This document shows positions 62,675-64,000 of a stretch of 64,000 nucleotides of DNA, piece by piece. The stretch's first letter is position 1. Each line of letters opens with the position of its first letter. The stretch lies in assembly GCF_900250075.1 (NCBI RefSeq), contig NZ_LT977071.1:1-64000 (forward strand), read 5' to 3'. The position numbers and the translations under genes are program-made. The notes beneath the pieces were generated by a model. The model ran no database searches and was not told the DNA's origin. It saw only the letters and a program-made list of their open reading frames with translations. Source of the DNA: Cupriavidus taiwanensis (lineage in GTDB: Bacteria; Pseudomonadota; Gammaproteobacteria; Burkholderiales; Burkholderiaceae).

Positions 62675-64000
62675 TTACGATGACTTTCTTACGCGCAGAT
62701 ACCACTCCACCAACAGTCTCACTTGCTTGGGCGTATACCCCTTCTCGACCATGCGGTTGACGAAGTTCTCGTGCTTGTCCTGGTCTTCGCGCGAAGACTT
62801 GGCGTTGAACGAGATCACCGGAAGCAGGTCCTCCGTGGTGGAGAACATGCGCTTCTCGATCACCATCCGCAGCTTTTCATAGCTGGTCCAGACCGGGTTC
62901 TTGCCACCGTTGTTGGCCCGCGCCCGCAGCACGAAGTTGACGATCTCGTTGCGGAAGTCCTTCGGGTTGGAGATCCCCGCGGGCTTTTCCACTTTCTCGA
63001 GCTCGTCGTTCAGCGCGTTGCGGTCGAGGATTTCGCCGGTGTTGGGATCGCGGTACTCCTGGTCCTGGATCCACAGGTCGGCGAACACCACATAGCGGTC
63101 GAAGATGTTCTGCCCGTACTCAGAATACGATTCAAGGTAGGCGGTCTGGATCTCCTTGCCGATGAACTCCACGAACGGGGTGGTCAGGTACTCCTTGATA
63201 TACGACAGCAGCTTGGCTTCCTGCTCCGGCGGAAACTGCTCGCGCTCGATCTGCTGCTCGAGCACGTACAGCAGGTGCACCGGGTTGGCCGCCACTTCGG
63301 TGTTGTCGAAGTTGAAGACCTTGGACAGGACCTTGAACGCGAAGCGCGTCGACAGCCCGTTCATGCCTTCGTCGATGCCGGCGTAGTCGCGATATTCCTG
63401 GTACGACTTTGCCTTCGGGTCCACGTCCTTCAGGCTCTCGCCGTCGTAGACGCGCATCTTGGAAAAGATGTTGGAGTTCTCGGGCTCCTTGATGCGCGTG
63501 AGCACCGCGAACTGCGCCATCATCTTCAGGGTATTGGGCGCGCACGGGGCGGCCGACAGCGAACTGCTGCGCAACAGCTTGTCGTAGATCTTGACCTCGT
63601 CGGACACGCGCAGGCAGTACGGCACCTTGACGATATAGATCCGGTCGAGGAAAGCCTCGTTGTTCTTGTCCGCCTTGAAGGTCTGCCACTCGGCCTCGTT
63701 CGAGTGCGCCAGGATGACGCCGTCGAACGGGATCGCGCCGAAGCCTTCCGTGCCCTTGTAGTTGCCTTCCTGGGTCGCGGTCAGCAGCGGGTGCAGCACC
63801 TTGATCGGCGCCTTGAACATTTCGACGAACTCGAGCAGTCCGCGGTTGGCCAGGCACAGGCCGCCGGAATACGAGTACGCGTCCGGATCGTCCTGCGGGA
63901 AGTCCTCGAGCTTGCGGATGTCGACCTTGCCCACCAGCGACGAGATGTCCTGGTTGTTCTCGTCGCCCGGCTCGGTCTTCGAGATCGCGATCTGCGACAG
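62675..64000 (-). CDS. prkA: PrkA family serine protein kinase (partial, C-terminal 441 residues)
   Basis: The start lies beyond the window's right edge; the visible frame is open to 64000 (LSQIAISKTEPGDENNQDIS then SLVGKVDIRKLEDFPQ). PrkA proteins of about 640 residues combine an AAA+ ATPase-like domain with a C-terminal kinase-like region. Visible conserved parts include YSYSGGLCLANRGLLEFVEMFKAPIKVLHPLLTATQEGNYKG, FGAIPFDGVILAHSNEAEW and the C-terminal region with REDQDKHENFVNRMVEKGYTPKQVRLL. The first gene of a PrkA-YeaH-SpoVR operon, associated in other bacteria with stationary-phase or nitrogen-starvation responses. Confidence 0.95.
   Translation of the reverse strand: MSQIAISKTEPGDENNQDISSLVGKVDIRKLEDFPQDDPDAYSYSGGLCLANRGLLEFVEMFKAPIKVLHPLLTATQEGNYKGTEGFGAIPFDGVILAHSNEAEWQTFKADKNNEAFLDRIYIVKVPYCLRVSDEVKIYDKLLRSSSLSAAPCAPNTLKMMAQFAVLTRIKEPENSNIFSKMRVYDGESLKDVDPKAKSYQEYRDYAGIDEGMNGLSTRFAFKVLSKVFNFDNTEVAANPVHLLYVLEQQIEREQFPPEQEAKLLSYIKEYLTTPFVEFIGKEIQTAYLESYSEYGQNIFDRYVVFADLWIQDQEYRDPNTGEILDRNALNDELEKVEKPAGISNPKDFRNEIVNFVLRARANNGGKNPVWTSYEKLRMVIEKRMFSTTEDLLPVISFNAKSSREDQDKHENFVNRMVEKGYTPKQVRLLVEWYLRVRKSS

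Overview
The window is GC-rich (roughly two thirds G+C) DNA from a betaproteobacterium of the order Burkholderiales, most likely Cupriavidus or a close relative. The basis is the abundance of Bug/TctC-type periplasmic binding proteins, an AAHS-family aromatic acid transporter, a PrkA-YeaH-SpoVR stress operon, many paired acyl-CoA dehydrogenases, and short palindromic intergenic repeats of the Ralstonia/Cupriavidus type. This is inference from protein families and sequence style, not from a database match. No rRNA, tRNA, CRISPR array, phage or insertion sequence was seen. Almost everything is a single-copy metabolic gene with its local regulator.

Layout. 1-6830: an exonuclease/GIY-YIG repair nuclease, a small lipoprotein, a GST plus flavin-reductase-like pair divergent from a LysR regulator, a TetR regulator and a histidine phosphatase. 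6930-18695: an acyl-CoA (beta-oxidation-like) island with thiolase, thioesterase, nitronate monooxygenase, enoyl-CoA hydratase, nitroreductase, a large MalT/LuxR ATPase regulator, an acyl-CoA ligase and a heteromeric-type acyl-CoA dehydrogenase pair. 18696-19585: a gene-free repeat region. 19586-31443: a NicC-like flavin hydroxylase with its IclR regulator, then a leftward operon for a CoxLMS-type molybdenum hydroxylase with CoxG, a second IclR regulator and two Bug proteins, then MarR and an ABC-type binding protein. 31444-43815: a twelve-gene leftward operon for aromatic ring oxidation (small helper protein, Rieske oxygenase, two SDRs, cupin, IclR, ThDP enzyme, aspartate dehydrogenase, aldehyde dehydrogenase, extradiol dioxygenase, oxygenase reductase, MFS transporter). 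44067-48109: alpha/beta hydrolase, porin, a third Bug protein and a DUF421 membrane protein. 48215-50659: acyl-CoA ligase and SDR. 50941-54699: large MscS channel and a LuxR regulator. 54717-59659: LysR divergent from a CaiB/MaoC/acyl-CoA dehydrogenase pair operon. 59691-64000: SpoVR, YeaH and PrkA (PrkA cut by the window end).

Two sets of shared operators tie the genes together. A 16-bp dyad, TCGTCGGAAGCGACGA, occurs exactly or nearly so five times (8220, 9803, 16083, 16164, 50800). Each copy lies about 80-140 bp upstream of acyl-CoA metabolism genes, including the separate SDR/ligase unit near 50 kb. A second 16-bp element (GTTTTA-Y-TAATGAAAC, or GTTCCATATATAAAAC on the other strand) lies before the molybdenum-hydroxylase operon, the Rieske operon, the hydrolase and the porin. 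In three of the four cases a GTT-N9-AAC partner sits exactly 20 bp further upstream. The two catabolic operons each carry a nearly identical IclR regulator, so the 21-46 kb region looks like one regulon that imports and oxidises a single aromatic or heteroaromatic compound. The substrate cannot be read from the sequence.
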